Shown: one piece after another, positions 1 to 13,776 of the stretch
Layout of the letters: the number at the start of each line of letters is the position of its first letter
Numbering within the stretch: the first letter of the stretch is position 1
Source: Megalobrama amblycephala
Lineage: Eukaryota; Chordata; Actinopteri; Cypriniformes; Xenocyprididae
Direction: 5' to 3'
Length of the DNA stretch: 64,000 bases
Assembly: GCF_018812025.1 (NCBI RefSeq)
Contig: NC_063054.1
Location: forward strand, 8,388,582-8,452,581
Position numbers and translations under genes: made by a program
The notes under the pieces: model-generated
Database searches by the model: none
Seen by the model: the letters and a program-made list of their open reading frames with translations, nothing else
Told to the model about the DNA's origin: nothing

Positions 1-78
1 CAGTAATGAAAAAAATATCTTGACTATGGCAGTATTAATCAGCTATCAATGTCTCTCTTATGTTTTGTTTAATGTTAG

Positions 79-168
79 GTGAGTTTCTGGGTGGTGAGGG
101 AGATTCTTCATGCTCAGACTCTGAAGATCAGAGCAGAAGTGTTGAGCCTCTATATCAGAACAGCAAAG
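79..168 (+). CDS. ralgps2: ralgps2 exon A (RasGEF core)
   Basis: The exon follows acceptor TTAG at 75-78 and ends before donor GTAAAA. It has 90 nt, phase 0 at both ends, and encodes [17 protein letters not shown] then [13 protein letters not shown], a conserved RasGEF stretch. The first codon GTG lies directly after the acceptor. Confidence 0.93.
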
Positions 169-3100
169 GTAAAAACACTCCATACAGCACATGAGCTTCT
201 ACTTAAGTGATTGTTTTTGTATGTGTTGCTAACCTTCTTTCTGTCTTCCTGCAGAAACTGTGTGACATGAATAGCCTCCATGCAGTGATGGCGGTAGTAT
301 CTGCTTTACAGAGCGCTCCCATCTTCAGGCTCTCCAAGACCTGGGCTGTGAGTTATTTAATGTGCTCCATATTCCATATATTTCTATTATTTGCTAAAAC
401 ATATGGTAACAGTGAATTTAAAGCCTTTATGTATAATGCTTTTTTCATAATGTACTTTATAAAGCATTAAAGGGATAGTTCACCCAAAAATAAAAATTTG
501 ATGTTTATCTGCTTACCCCCAGGGCATCCAAGATGTAGGTGACTTTGTTTCTTCAGTAGAACACAAATTATATATTTTTTTTAACTCCAACCGTTGCGGT
601 CTCAGTCGTATAATGCATGTCAGTGGGAACTCCATCTATAAGAGTAAAAAAAAAAAAAAACATGCACAGACAAATCCAAATTAAACCCTGCGGCTCGTGA
701 CGACACATTGATGTCCTAAGACACGAAACGATTGGTTTGTGCGAGAAACCAAACAGTATTTATATCATTTTTTACCTCTAAAACACCACTATGTCCAACT
801 ACCCTCCAAATCCAGTTGGTAAGGTCAGAAAACACGTTCTGATGACGGAAGTGATGTCTCACGCTTTGCTTCAATGAGTGCGAGACATCACCAACCGGAT
901 GTGGAGGGCAGTTGGACATAGTGGTGTTTTAGAGGTAAAAAATGATATAAATACTATTTGGTTTCTCGCACAAACTGATCGTTTTGTGTCTTAGGACATC
1001 AATGTGTCGTCATGAGCTGCGGGGTTTAATTTGGATTTGTCTGTGCATGTTTTTTTTTTTACTCTTATAGATGGAGTTCCCACTGACATGCATTATTTGA
1101 CTGACAGACGGCAGCGGTTGGAGTTAAAAATCATCATTTGTGTTCTACTGAAGAAACAAAGTCACGTACATCTTGGATGCCCTGGGGGGTAAGCAGATAA
1201 ACATCAAATTTTCATTTTTGGGTGAACTATCCCTTTAAATATTTTCATATATAATTGTAACAAAAGTTAAAATGCATTATAATATTTTTACATTCCTTGC
1301 TACATCTGTTATGCATTTTAATGCATTTTAATGAATTATACTTTCTAAATGTGTAGCAATTAATTATTATAACTGTGGTTACAATTATTCATGATATCAT
1401 ACAGTGCATTATAAGGTGCATTACAAGTCATGATAAATACTTTTTTATAATGCATTATATATAAATGCTTTAAAGGTGCCCTAGAACTTTTTTTAAAAAA
1501 GATGTAATATAAGTCTAAGGTGTCCCCTGAATGTGTCTGTGAAGTTTCAGCTCAAAATACCCCATAGATTTTTTTTAATTCATTTTTTTAACTGCCTATT
1601 TTGGGGCATCATTATAAATGAGCCGATTCAGGGCTGCTGGCCCTTTAATTCTCGTGCTCCACACCCACGGAGCTCGCGCTTGCCTTGGACAGTGCATAAA
1701 CAAAGTTTACACAGCTAATATAACCCTCAAATGGATCTTTACAAAGTGTTCGTCATGCATGCGGCATGCATGCGTCGGATTATGTGAGTATTGTATAATG
1801 TTATATTGTTTACATTTGATTCTGAATGAGTTTGAGGCTATATGCTCTGTGGTTAACGGCTAATACTACACTGTTGGAGAGATTTATAAAGAATGAAGTT
1901 GTGTTTATGCATTATACAAACTGCAAGTGTTTAATAATGAAAATAGCGACGGCTCTTGTCTCCGTGAATTCAGTAAGAAACGATGGTAACTTTAACCACA
2001 TTTAACAGTACATTAGCAACATGCTAACACAACATTTAGAAAGACAATTTACAAATATCACTAAAAATATCATGATATCATGGATCATGTCAGTTATTAT
2101 CGCTCCATCTGCCATTTTTCGCTATTGTTCTTGCTTACCTAGTCTGATGATTTGGTTGTGCACATCCAGACGTTAATACTGGCTGCCCTTGTCTAATGCC
2201 TTTCATAATGTTGGGAACATGGGCTGGCATATGCAAATATTGGGGGCGTACACCCCGACTGTTACGTAACAGTCGGTGTTATGTTGAGATTCGCCTGTTC
2301 TTCGGAGGTCTTTTAAACAAATGAGATTTATATAAGAAGAAGGAAACAATGGAGTTTGAGACTCACTGTATGTCATTTCCATGTACTGAACTCTTGTTAT
2401 TTGACTATGCCAAGATAAATTCAATTTTTCATTCGAGGGCACCTTTAAGTAAAGTGTTACCAAACATATTTTTCTAAATTATTTGCTTCTTTAAAGACAT
2501 TTTTTTTCTTTTCTTTTTCTTTTCTGATCTTGTCTTACATCAACAGTGTCTTACGTCAAGACATTTTGTCTTTTGTTTTAAATAATATTTTATAAAAAAA
2601 AAAAAAAAAAAAATCAAAGCATTGTGTGTCTGTTTTTGGGTCAGCTGGTTCATTATCATTCTGTCCAACCCAGCTGCTGTGTGTGTCGCAATTTCTTTCG
2701 ACTCCTTTTCATGTGTTTACAGGTTGTGAAATTATCCAGGACTCCAACACACTCTCAGTTAGTTATTGATGACCGCTGGAAACTGCTAACAGATGAATCA
2801 CTGCAAAACCTTGAGCTGTTGCTTTCCAGTACTCAGACTGATGAACAACAAGAAACTCTGTTTAGTCTCCCCCCCTTTTTTTAGTCTTTACTGGAATTCA
2901 ACCGTGCATTTCAATTCCAAAACATTATACCCTCCATCTGAACACACTCAATAGAGGAAGTGATTCAATATGCCCCTATAATTTATTAAAATAGCATAAA
3001 ATGTTGAGTGTTTCGGTGATATTCTATCTAAGGAGGGAAACATTAATGTTAATGATATTCTTAAAAACTAAACACTTCAGTTTCTTTAAAGGTGCCCAAG

Positions 3101-6100
3101 AATGCTTTTTCACAAGATGTAATATAAGTCTAAGGTGTCTCTTGAATGTGTCTGTGAAGTTTCAGCTCAAAATACCCCATAGATTTTTTTTAATTAATTT
3201 TTTTAACTGCCTATTTTGGGGCATCATTAACAATGCACTGATTTACACTCGGCACCGCCCCCTTAAATCGCGTGCTCCCTGCCACACCAGCTGTCGACTA
3301 TATTACAGCACATTTACAAAGTTCACACAGCGAATATAACCCTCAAATGGATCTTTACAAGATGTTCGTCATGCATGCTGTATGCATGCTTCGAATTATG
3401 TGAGTAAAGTATTTATTTGGATGTTAAAGTTTTATTCTGAGTGAATTTGAGGCTGTCCTCGGTGGCTAACGGCTAATGCTACACTGTTGGAGAGATTTAT
3501 AAAGAATGAAGTTGTGTTTATGCATTATACAGACTGCAAGTGTTTAAAAAATGAAAATAGCGACGGCTCTTGTCTCCGTGAATACAGTAATAAACGATGG
3601 TAACTTTAACCTCATTTAACAGTACATTAGCAACATGCTAACAAAACATTTAGAAATACAATTTACAAATATCAGTAAAAATATCATGGATTATGTTATT
3701 ATTATTGCTCCATCTGCCATTTTTCGCTGTTGTTCTTGCTTACCTAGTCTGATGATTCGGCTGTGTGCAGCTCCAGACGTTAATACTGGCTGCCCTTGTG
3801 TAATCCCTTTCATAATGTTGGGAACATGGGCTGGCATTATGCAAATATTGGGGCGTGCTCCTTGACTGTTACGTAACAGTCGGTGTTATGTTGAGATTCG
3901 CCTGTTCTTCGGAGGTCGTTTAAACAAATGAGATTTATATAAGAAGGAGGAAACAATGGAGTTTGAGACTCACTGTATGTCTTTTCCATGTACTGAACTC
4001 TTGTTATTTAACTATGCCAAGGTAAAGTTTTTGAATCTAGGGCACCTTTAAAGCTCAATAACCTGTGCTAATGCTAAATCTAATACTGAAGTTTCCAAAA
4101 CACTTGTGTCTTTCTACTATAAAATGGGCCAAATATCTATAAAACAGACACTATTCCTTGGGCTTTTATAACATTACAGTGTGTTTGCTAACAAATCAGT
4201 CTGTAGATGAGCATGCACTTGGGTTGCTAACATTCATTAGCATAGTTAGCATAGTTTTCATTAGCAGATTTCGTTTAGAAAATCCCTCTCAAGACTTATA
4301 AATATAAATGCCCAAACTTGTAAATGTTACATTTTGATGTATAGGAATATGCTGACCAAGCATGTTTTCATAACTGGCAGCAACTGGACATTTGTTAAAT
4401 ATTTTGCTTGTTTATGAGACTGTCCTTTATGAATGTGTCATAGTTAGTGCCTTTTGTTGTCGTAACTGTAAAACCATAAACGCTTGCATTAAAAGTGTTT
4501 AATTTATTAAATGTTTTTAATAGTCCATTTTTGCCTGTGCCAATAAGAAACCACCACCTGAAACACCCTAGCAACCTCATAGAATTCACTAAAACCACAT
4601 AGTAATGCCCTGGCAACCACCCAGAACACCCTAGCAACACAAATACAATTCTGAACATTTTAGAAGCCACATAACAATGGCCTGGCAGCTAGCAAGAACA
4701 TCCTAGCACTGTGGTGGTGAATTTTGCATGTGCAAGCAGTATTTTTTAGTATTTTGTAGGGAACTATGGTTACCATGGTAAACTTTTATAAGGATCAGGC
4801 TATCCAACAGCTTTATGTATCTGTTTCTCCTTTGGAAACATTGTCTTGTCTTCAGTCACAGCCAGCATCCTCCTCCTCCTCCTCAATCATGTCTCTAGTG
4901 TACCATTTTCAGTCTTTTACATAACTGGAATATTCCTCTCCTCTGCTTTTTCTGTCAGATCTATGTTTTCCATGGCTTCTCAGACTAGCTTTCCTCAGAC
5001 ATGGCCAAACACACACAATCCTATGTTGTGGGCTCCAAAAGTCACAACATACTTCTATTATGCAATTTTTGTAAATTATTAAAATCATTTTTCATAATAA
5101 ATTATGTTATCCAGCATGGGAAAGATCCAAAGAACATCTTGTGCTTTTTGCATGATCAATAACCAGCCAGAAGTTTCCATCCAAGTATTTTTTTGCAAGG
5201 AAAAAGTATTTTAAAAAATGTTTTTATCAGCTGATGCTGATATCCGATAAAAATGTTCCTAGTGTCGACAATCTTTCGATGATTTTTTTTTTTTTTTTTT
5301 TTTTTTCAGAGCTAAATGTTCAGTTCAAATGTTGTGAAAAACACAAAATAAGGTCTTGAACACAAATAAATCAATAAGGGCTTGAACGCGAATAAATGTT
5401 TTTACATGACAGTCCGCATCTGTATGTTGCTCCCATTAAAGTACTGTTTTTCTTTAATTTAAAAGGGTACGTTAAATCTATTCTAAGTTCATGCAGTGGG
5501 CAGATTTCTTTTGCGATAATTGATTTTTTAAAGGATGATGTTTATATTCACACAATTTAACTGTTTAAGGGCAAATTGGATAGAAACAGACTGTAGACTG
5601 GAAATTTTGCACACTTTTACTTTGTCAATAACAGAACAGGGCAAAAATGACCTAAAATAGTGAATAATCTGAAGTATGTATAATTCATTACATGTCATAA
5701 TGTTTCTATGATTGAAAGTTTAGATTAGGTTTTGAATCCCATATTTTCAGTTTGGAAACAATCAGATTTTTACAAATGCGTCTCAGTCTGGACACTCTGG
5801 CTGCTCAAATCATATTTTCCTTCACTCTTAATGCGTCACAAAGCAATAAAGTCAAAAATGTGATGGCAATGCTGGAAGTATGCAAACAGTATGTCCAAAG
5901 ATTTCAGCCATGACTACAACAAGGAACATCACAATATATGCTATATTGCCAAAAGTATTGGGACACCCCTCCAAATCATTGAATTCAGGTGTTCCAATCA
6001 CTTCCATGGTCGCAGGTGTATAAAATCAAGCACCTAGGCATGCAGACTGCTTCGACAAACATTTGTGAAAGAATGGGTCGCTCTCAGGAGCTCAGTGAAT

Positions 6101-9100
6101 TCAAGTGTGGTACTGTGATAGGTTGCCACCTGTGCAATAAGTCCATTCGTGAAATTTCCTCACTACTAAATATTCCACGGTCAACTGTTAGTGGTATCAT
6201 AACAAAGTGGAAGCAATTGGGAACAACAGCAACTCAGCCACGAAGTGGTAGGCCACATAAAATCACAGAGCGGGGTCAGTGCATGCTGAGGCACACAGTG
6301 CGCAGAAGTCACCAACTTTCTGCAGAGTCAATAGCTACAGACCTCCAAACTTCATGTGGCCTTCAGATTAGATCAAGAACAGTGTGTAGAGAGCTTCATG
6401 GAATGGGTTTCCATAGCTGAGCAGATGCATCCAAGCCTTACATCACCAAGTGCAATGCAAAGCGTCGGATGCAGTCATGTAAAGCACGCCGCCACTGGAC
6501 TCTAGAGCAGTGGAGACGTATTCTCTGGAGTGACAAATCAAGCTTCTCTGTCTGACAATCCGATGGACGAGTCTGGGTTTGGCGGTTGCCAGGAGAACGG
6601 TGCTTGCCCGACTGCATTGTGCCAAGTGTAAAATTTGGTGGAGGGGGATTATGGTTGTTTTTCAGGGGTTGGGCTTGGCCCCTTAGTTCCAGTGAAAGGA
6701 ACTCTTAATGCTTCAGCATACCAAGACATTTTGGACAATTTCATGCTCCCAACTTGGGGATGGCCTCTTCCTGTTCCAACATGACTGCACACCAGTGCAC
6801 AAAGCAAGGTCCATAAAGACATGGATGAGTGAGTTTGGTGTGGAGGAACTTGACTGGCCTACAAAAGTCCTGACCTCAACCCCATAGAACACCTTTGGGA
6901 TGAATTAGAGTGGAGACTGTGAGCCAGGCCTTCTTGTCCAACATCACTGCCTGACCTCACAAATGCGCTTCTAGAAGAATGGTCAAAAATTTCCATAAAC
7001 ACACTCCTAAACCTTGTGGAAAACCTTCCCAGAAGAGTTGAGGCTGTTATAGCTGCAAAGGGTGGCCCAACTCCAAATTAAACCTTATGGATTAAGAATG
7101 GGATGTCATTAAAGTTCATGTGCATGTATAAGCAGGCGTCCCTAAACTTTTGGCAATATAGTGTATATCATGTCCTCATAATCATCTCCTCCGTCATTGT
7201 GTTTTTGTTTTTTTGTGTGTGTGTGTGTTTGTGTGCGACAGAGGAGTTCTGCACTGTCACTCGACAGAGAGCTTATTTGTAGAGCGAGATGATACACATT
7301 AAAAGGGACCTATTATGCCTCTTTTCACAAGATGTAATATAAGTCTCTGGTGTCCCCAGAATGTGTCTGTGAAGTTTCAGCTCAAAATACCCCACAGATC
7401 ATTTATTATAGCTAGTCAATTTTGCCCCATTTGGGTGTGAGCAAAAACACGCGGTTTTTGTGTGTGTCCCTTTAAATGCAAATGAGCTGCTGCTCCCCGC
7501 CCCCTTTCCAGAAGAAGGCGGAGCTTTAACAGCTCACGCTTCAGTTGCTCAACCACAACAAAGCTGGATAATCTCACGCAGCCAAAATCAAAACAAAATG
7601 GCTGTGCCGTGGGTGGAAACGTGCAGATAAAGGGCCGGTAATATTGTAAGATTGCCTTCCTACGTCACAAGGTGAGCGAAATCTGAGTAGCTCATTTTTT
7701 ACATGCTTGCAGAGAAAGGCTTACTAAAACAAAGTTACTGGGTTGTCCTTTTTCACATTTCTTGTGTTGGTAGATGCACCGAGGACCCAATTATAGCACT
7801 TAAACATGGAAAAAGTCAGATTTTCATGATATGTTCCCTTTAATTTTTCCTGCATCTTTTTCGAAAGCCTTAAGCCCCGGGTATACTTCGGCCGTTCGCG
7901 TTCGTGCACCGTCCGCATGACGTAATTTTCGTCATGCGGAGGGCTCGCGGCTGGCCGCACACCCTGGCCGTGTGCAGGCCAAATTTCGAGACCGCGCGGA
8001 TAGTCCGCGTGCAACAGCGCATGCGCAAGCAGTATAGAAGAGTCCACTAGGTGGCAATACGCACAGTATTGAGCACAGTGTTCAGCCGTCAAAGAAGAGT
8101 GTGAAAAGACCGGTTTAAAAACAACACGCTTGAAAAAAGAGAAAAACACGACAATGGACAGCGAACTTGAGCAGCGTTTGTGCGAAGAGATTAGAAAGTA
8201 ACCACATTTGTACAATTCATGTTTGAAAGAGTACAAAGACGTGTTTAGGGCGGCAAATTCATGGAGGGGGATAAGTAAAATATGGGAAAGGATGCACTTC
8301 TTTTCTTCTCCGATCATGTCCAGTGAAGTCCCGTTGATGACACGACTCAGTGCTGCTCTCCGATGTCTGGTAGAGCATAGAAAAAACTGTACTGCGCATG
8401 TGACAAACGCGGTCATCCGCGCGCATCCATGGTGTAGTATACTTTGAAAGACGCGCAGATGTGACTGCGCGCGTGACGCTTCCAGGCGCGGAAAGTGAAG
8501 TATGCCCGGGGCTTTAGTCCCTTCTTAAACTTCCTGTAAACAGAAGGGTTTTGGAGAGATGGAGTGTGAGTGAGTGTGTTTGCGTGAGGGGTCACGTCAG
8601 GTAGCTCTTAATTTGGTTAAGTTTGTTTGAATTTCCTGTGCAGGACTCTGGATTTAATTTCTCCGCTATCAAATTTTCATTTGTTTGCAGAGCTCTTATT
8701 TAATCTTATCTGTCTTTTCTGTCTTTGTTTCCCCCACTTTTGTTTTTCCTAACAACATTACGAAACACTAAACATTCATTTTAAATTGTTTTCCCTCTTT
8801 TGTTTGGTCTGAGATATTTTACGCCTGTCCCGACATTTACGATTGCTCTGCCAAGTGGTTGATGAATGGAAAACAAACAAACATCACTTTAACTGTGAAT
8901 GATTATGACAGATGAGCACAGATACTAAAATTTGGCTCTCTTGAGATTTGTTGTTAGAGACTGGATTGCTTCGAGTTCATTTAGATGATTTACTAAAGGT
9001 TTGTGTGTCTAGAAACACATGCGGACTTGATAAAACACACAAACCCAGATTATTCCTTTGAAATATATGCTGTTCAAGCTAAAAAGGTATTTATAGACCT

Positions 9101-12100
9101 GTAAAAGAATTTTATTGTTTATTGTTTTTGTTATAAATGTGCTCTCTCTTGCTCTCTTTTCCACAGCTTTTAAGTCGGAAGGACAAGGCCACGTTTGAGA
9201 GGCTGGAGTATCTGATGTCTAAAGAAGACAACTATAAACGCTTGAGAGATTACATCAGCAGCCAGAGCATGACGTCCTGCATCCCGTATCTGGGTATTTT
9301 TTCTTTGCTCTCTCTTTTCAACGCACACAAACACAACCTTGTTGAGAGGTCGTTTTCCAATCTGTCTTTTGTAAAAAAATATAATACAGTTATAAAAAGA
9401 GCATCTTCATTCATCTCATTCATCTTGCAGACATTTTGAAATTTTCTTTCTTTATATGCATATTATACACACATCGCTTGTCATCCCACACACCGTTGTG
9501 TGTGTAAGGCCAGAACTAAAAAAAAAAAAGGTTCATATACACACATAAAATAAAACCATTCAAATGTTGTATTACCGGAACAGTTATAATATACACTACC
9601 ATTTCTTTTTAATTCTTTTTTTTTTTTTTTGAAAGTCATCATTGATCACAAAACAATAATATGGTGAAATATTATTACAATTAAAAATGTTTTCTGTTTT
9701 AATATATTTATAAATGTCATTTATTCCTGTGATCAAAGCTGAATTTTCAGCATCATTACTCCATTCAGTGTCACATGATCATCAGAAATCATTCAATCAG
9801 CAAATATTCTGATTTGCTACATATGAAACATTTATTATTATTATCAATGTTAAAGGGTTAGTTCACCTAAAAATGAAAATTCTGTCATTAATTACTCACC
9901 CTCATGTTGTTCCACACCCGTAAGACCTTCGTTCGTCTTCGGAACATGGGCGATTTCAAAACACCGCTTCATGAAGCTTCGAAGCTTTACGAATCTTTTG
10001 TTGCGAATCAGTGCGTATCAAACTCACTCGAATCAGTGCGTGCCAAAGTCACGTTATTTCAGTAAATGAGGCTTCGTTATGTCATAAGTGTTTCGAAATT
10101 TCAATGGTTCACCACTGGGGGTTTGATACACACTCCGAACCACTGATTCGAAACAAAAGATTTGTAAAGCTTCAAAGCATTATGAAGCAGTGTTTTGAAA
10201 TCGCCCATCACAAGATATTGCTGAATAATATCGCTGTTTTATTTTTGACGCACAAAAAGTATTCTCGACACTTCATAACATTAAGGTTAAACCACTGTAG
10301 TCACATGAACTGTTTTAAATATGTCTTTAGTAGCTTTCTGGGCATCTGAAAGTGTTAATTATCTTGCTGGCATTAGTGGCCTCACTGAGCCATCGGAATC
10401 AAGGTCTTACGGATGTAGAACGACATGAGGGTGAGTAATTAATGACAGAATTTTCATTTTTGGGTCAACTAAACCATTAAAAATAAATTGTTATATATTA
10501 TATTAATGCTAAATTAAAGTCTGCAGTTGTATCCTTTGTAGTGTAAAGATGCTTTAGTGAATTTTCATCCCTACAAGGTTATCAAAACATGTTCACTCAT
10601 GCACTTACATACTCCATTACATGCATTTCTGTTGCTCAGTGTCATATTTATAATACTCTTATATAAGGCAAGATTATTAGCAGTTTTGCCCTGTATCTGC
10701 GTGTTGGAGTTACATCATTATCTGAACACTGTCCCAGTCCAGCTATATTCAGGGCCTTTAGATGGGCAATGGGAGACGCTGCTGAGCCATAAACTGGCAG
10801 CACATACTGTCTTGTGCTAATTTGAAAACATTTACTTTGAGTGACCTAAAAAATCTGTGTTTTGACTCTTACTTTTGACTTTCATCAAATTTTTTCTCAG
10901 ACGAGTCTGATTTCTTATCTTTTTGGCCCAGTGATCATAGATATGCTTCATTATAAAATTGCGCAAGTGAGGAATTAATAAGTCAGAGCTGGTTTGCTAT
11001 CGTAGTGTGAGAGATATTCACAAGCCATGATCACTCTGTCCTTCTCTCTGCCTCTCTCGAATGTCTTTTATCAGGTGTTGACATTCAACTGACTTAAGAC
11101 AGAAAGGAGGGGTGGAAAAAATGTACTCCTCTAGTTCTTTTAGACTGCATTCACACATAGTCAGTGTTTATGGATTGACAACTGTATTTACAATCACAGC
11201 AGTGAGTATTGAACACACATTCACCCGGAGCAGTGGGCTGCAATTTTTACCGCGGCGCCCGGGGAGCGATTGGGGGTTAGGTACCTTGCTCAAGGGCACC
11301 TCAGTTGTGGGTAATGAGAGTGGAAGAGAGCGCTGTTAATTCACTTCCCCCACCTACATTTCCTGCCGGTACTGAGACTTGAACCCATAACTTTCGGGTT
11401 ACAAGTCCGACTCTCTAACCATTAGGCCAAAACTGCCCGGGTGTGTTTGGTACAGGGCTGGAGGACTCCCAAGCTCCTTGGAAGGCAGAGAGGAAAATAC
11501 TGCTCTCTTCTACAACAAAGTCTAAACTGTATTGAAGAACTGCCAGTGACTCTCCTTGTAAATCTGCTCAATGAAAAGATGGAGGAATTTGAGGCAGAGA
11601 ACTGGAGGATCCCTTGTGTTCTCAGACTTGGCTGTATTCAAACAGTTACTTTTGACCTGCTGGATGTTCTTTCACCTGTGTCCCCCTTGTGTACCTGTCT
11701 ATCTGTACATCTGTCTTGCTTACGGATTAAGTGTCTTTTCCGTAGATTTTTGCAGAACGTACCTTTCACCAGACAGCAGAATAGTTCAAGGGTGGTTGGT
11801 ATGACTGAAATGTTGGATAAGTTATTTTATTTTTACTGTTATTGTTGGAAATTCAACCTTGAAGTGTTTTATATATTACATGATCATGTAATAATGCCTG
11901 TTTTTTTAGCTTAATTTAGTTTCTTGAATCCTATGTAGGGTATGCTTAGCTTAAACCCCATTTTGTTTGGTTTTGTTTTGCATTTGGCTGTTTTGGTTTG
12001 GTTTGGTGTGGTTTGGATGGCTCTTTTGACTTGTTATAGTAAGCAACCACCCAGAACAGTGGAAGTGCGCTAAAAACACAAAGAAGAAACTGTTGAGGTA

Positions 12101-13711
12101 GAAGAGTGAAAAGACTAAGGAAGAAATCTGACTTTGGCAAGATACATATTTATATAAACTAGGGTTGCACCCTAATATTTGACCAAATGAGAAGTCAGCT
12201 TAGTCGACCAAATTTAAATTAGTCGGTTAGACGCTGAAAAAAAAATAAAAAATCCAGAGGAAGTGGCGAAGTCACACAGTCTGTCATTTTTGGTCATACA
12301 GATAAGAGTAAGACAACATTCAAAACTGTAAAGGTCTACTTTTATTTGTTTAAACTCACAATAACAACAAAATTTTTAGCTTTTGTAAAATAAAGAAAAC
12401 GAACAGGATGTGCTTTCTACTGTCTTGGTGTTTGTGTACTGGAGCGTGTCACAAAAATGAACCGAAACTCACCATATACTTTGTACAGATATATATACAC
12501 ACATATAAACATATTGAAATGTTTTAAATGAACCAATTCAAATCGGAATAAAATATTCTCTCATCATGTAATGTGTATGAAACGTCCATTTCACTCACAA
12601 GGCACGTCCACTATACTGTGAGATGGCAAGTTAACATCGTCAACCTCATCTTTGCAGCAGACACTGACTCAGAAATCATTAGTTTATTAATAAATCATTA
12701 AAATGCTCCTTTCTTTTCTTTTTTTCCTAATCATTACTTTCATTACTCAATCATTAATCATTACTGTGGCAAGCATTATGTGTGCGCTTGATCGCTTAAT
12801 TTATATTTTAAAGGCTCCCTATTATGGTTGTTATATATAATATACTTTATGATCTCTGAAACTCAAACCATTTTCCGACCCCCCACCCCCACCCCATCCA
12901 GTATATTTTTAAGTAATTAAATTAATATCATACACAGGTGATTAGTCAAATATTGGCTTAAATGAATGACTACTACTCGACTAGAGAAATCTTTAGCCGG
13001 CATGTAAACAGCATACATCTACATCTTGTTACATACATACGCCATATAGTTATAATATATAATATTAGTCATATATGTTTATTTAATAATTTACCACATT
13101 AATATGTTGGTTATTAAGATTACATTTATTAAATTGCCTTCTTGAATTGTGAGTAGCTGAGCTGGCGATGGGCGTAACTTTGAGTAAGATATGAAGCTGG
13201 AGCCAGAGCTGGATGTGTCACAGGATCTAGTAAAGGTGTCTGGATCGTAGGGGGGTAGTGATGTTGTGCAGTTCAAGCAAAGTATGCCGAATCGTGGAAG
13301 TCTTCTTCTGCATCTTCCGCAACCTAGCACTCAGACCTGGCTTGCAAGATGTGTCATTGTCCCATGCAAATGATGTGCCTAATCTCCATAATTTTTTTAG
13401 TTAGTCTGGTGCTAACACTAGAAACTACACAGACTGCATATAAGCGACCCTAACTCACTCCTTTTGGTCTTTTCGCTTCTGCTTTGGCAATCAGGGTCAG
13501 TGATTTGTGATGTGTTATGAAAGCGCTCAGGTTGGGGGTGGGCTCTGAGCACATCCAGACGGCTTCATCACAGTCTGAATGTGAGAAACTGGCTGGAAGG
13601 CTTTTGAGGGGAAGATGAGGTAAAGGATCGGGTCAGTGTCCAAATGGTTTGTGTGTTTTGTTATAACAGGATTTCCCTACTGAAAACACTGGATCATATT
13701 GAAGCTTAGAG

Positions 13712-13776
<65 letters not shown>

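Larger units (their letters stand above)
405..2461. mobile_element. GGTAACA-ended repeat split by two TTAA elements
   Basis: The left end reads GGTAACAGTGAATTTAAAG and the right end is the reverse complement of GGTAACACTTTACTTAAAG. The remaining body (1239-1469) is full of ATGCATTATAA words. Two TTAA elements (467-1238 and 1470-2448) are inserted in it. No coding capacity. Confidence 0.55.

Noticed and set aside
716..919. Short - strand frame in a MITE
   Set aside because: It runs through the arms of a palindromic element and has no independent support.
11441..11914. 157-codon open frame as a gene
   Set aside because: No recognised domain, no splice or promoter context, and it adjoins a SINE. 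Chance is the simpler reading.
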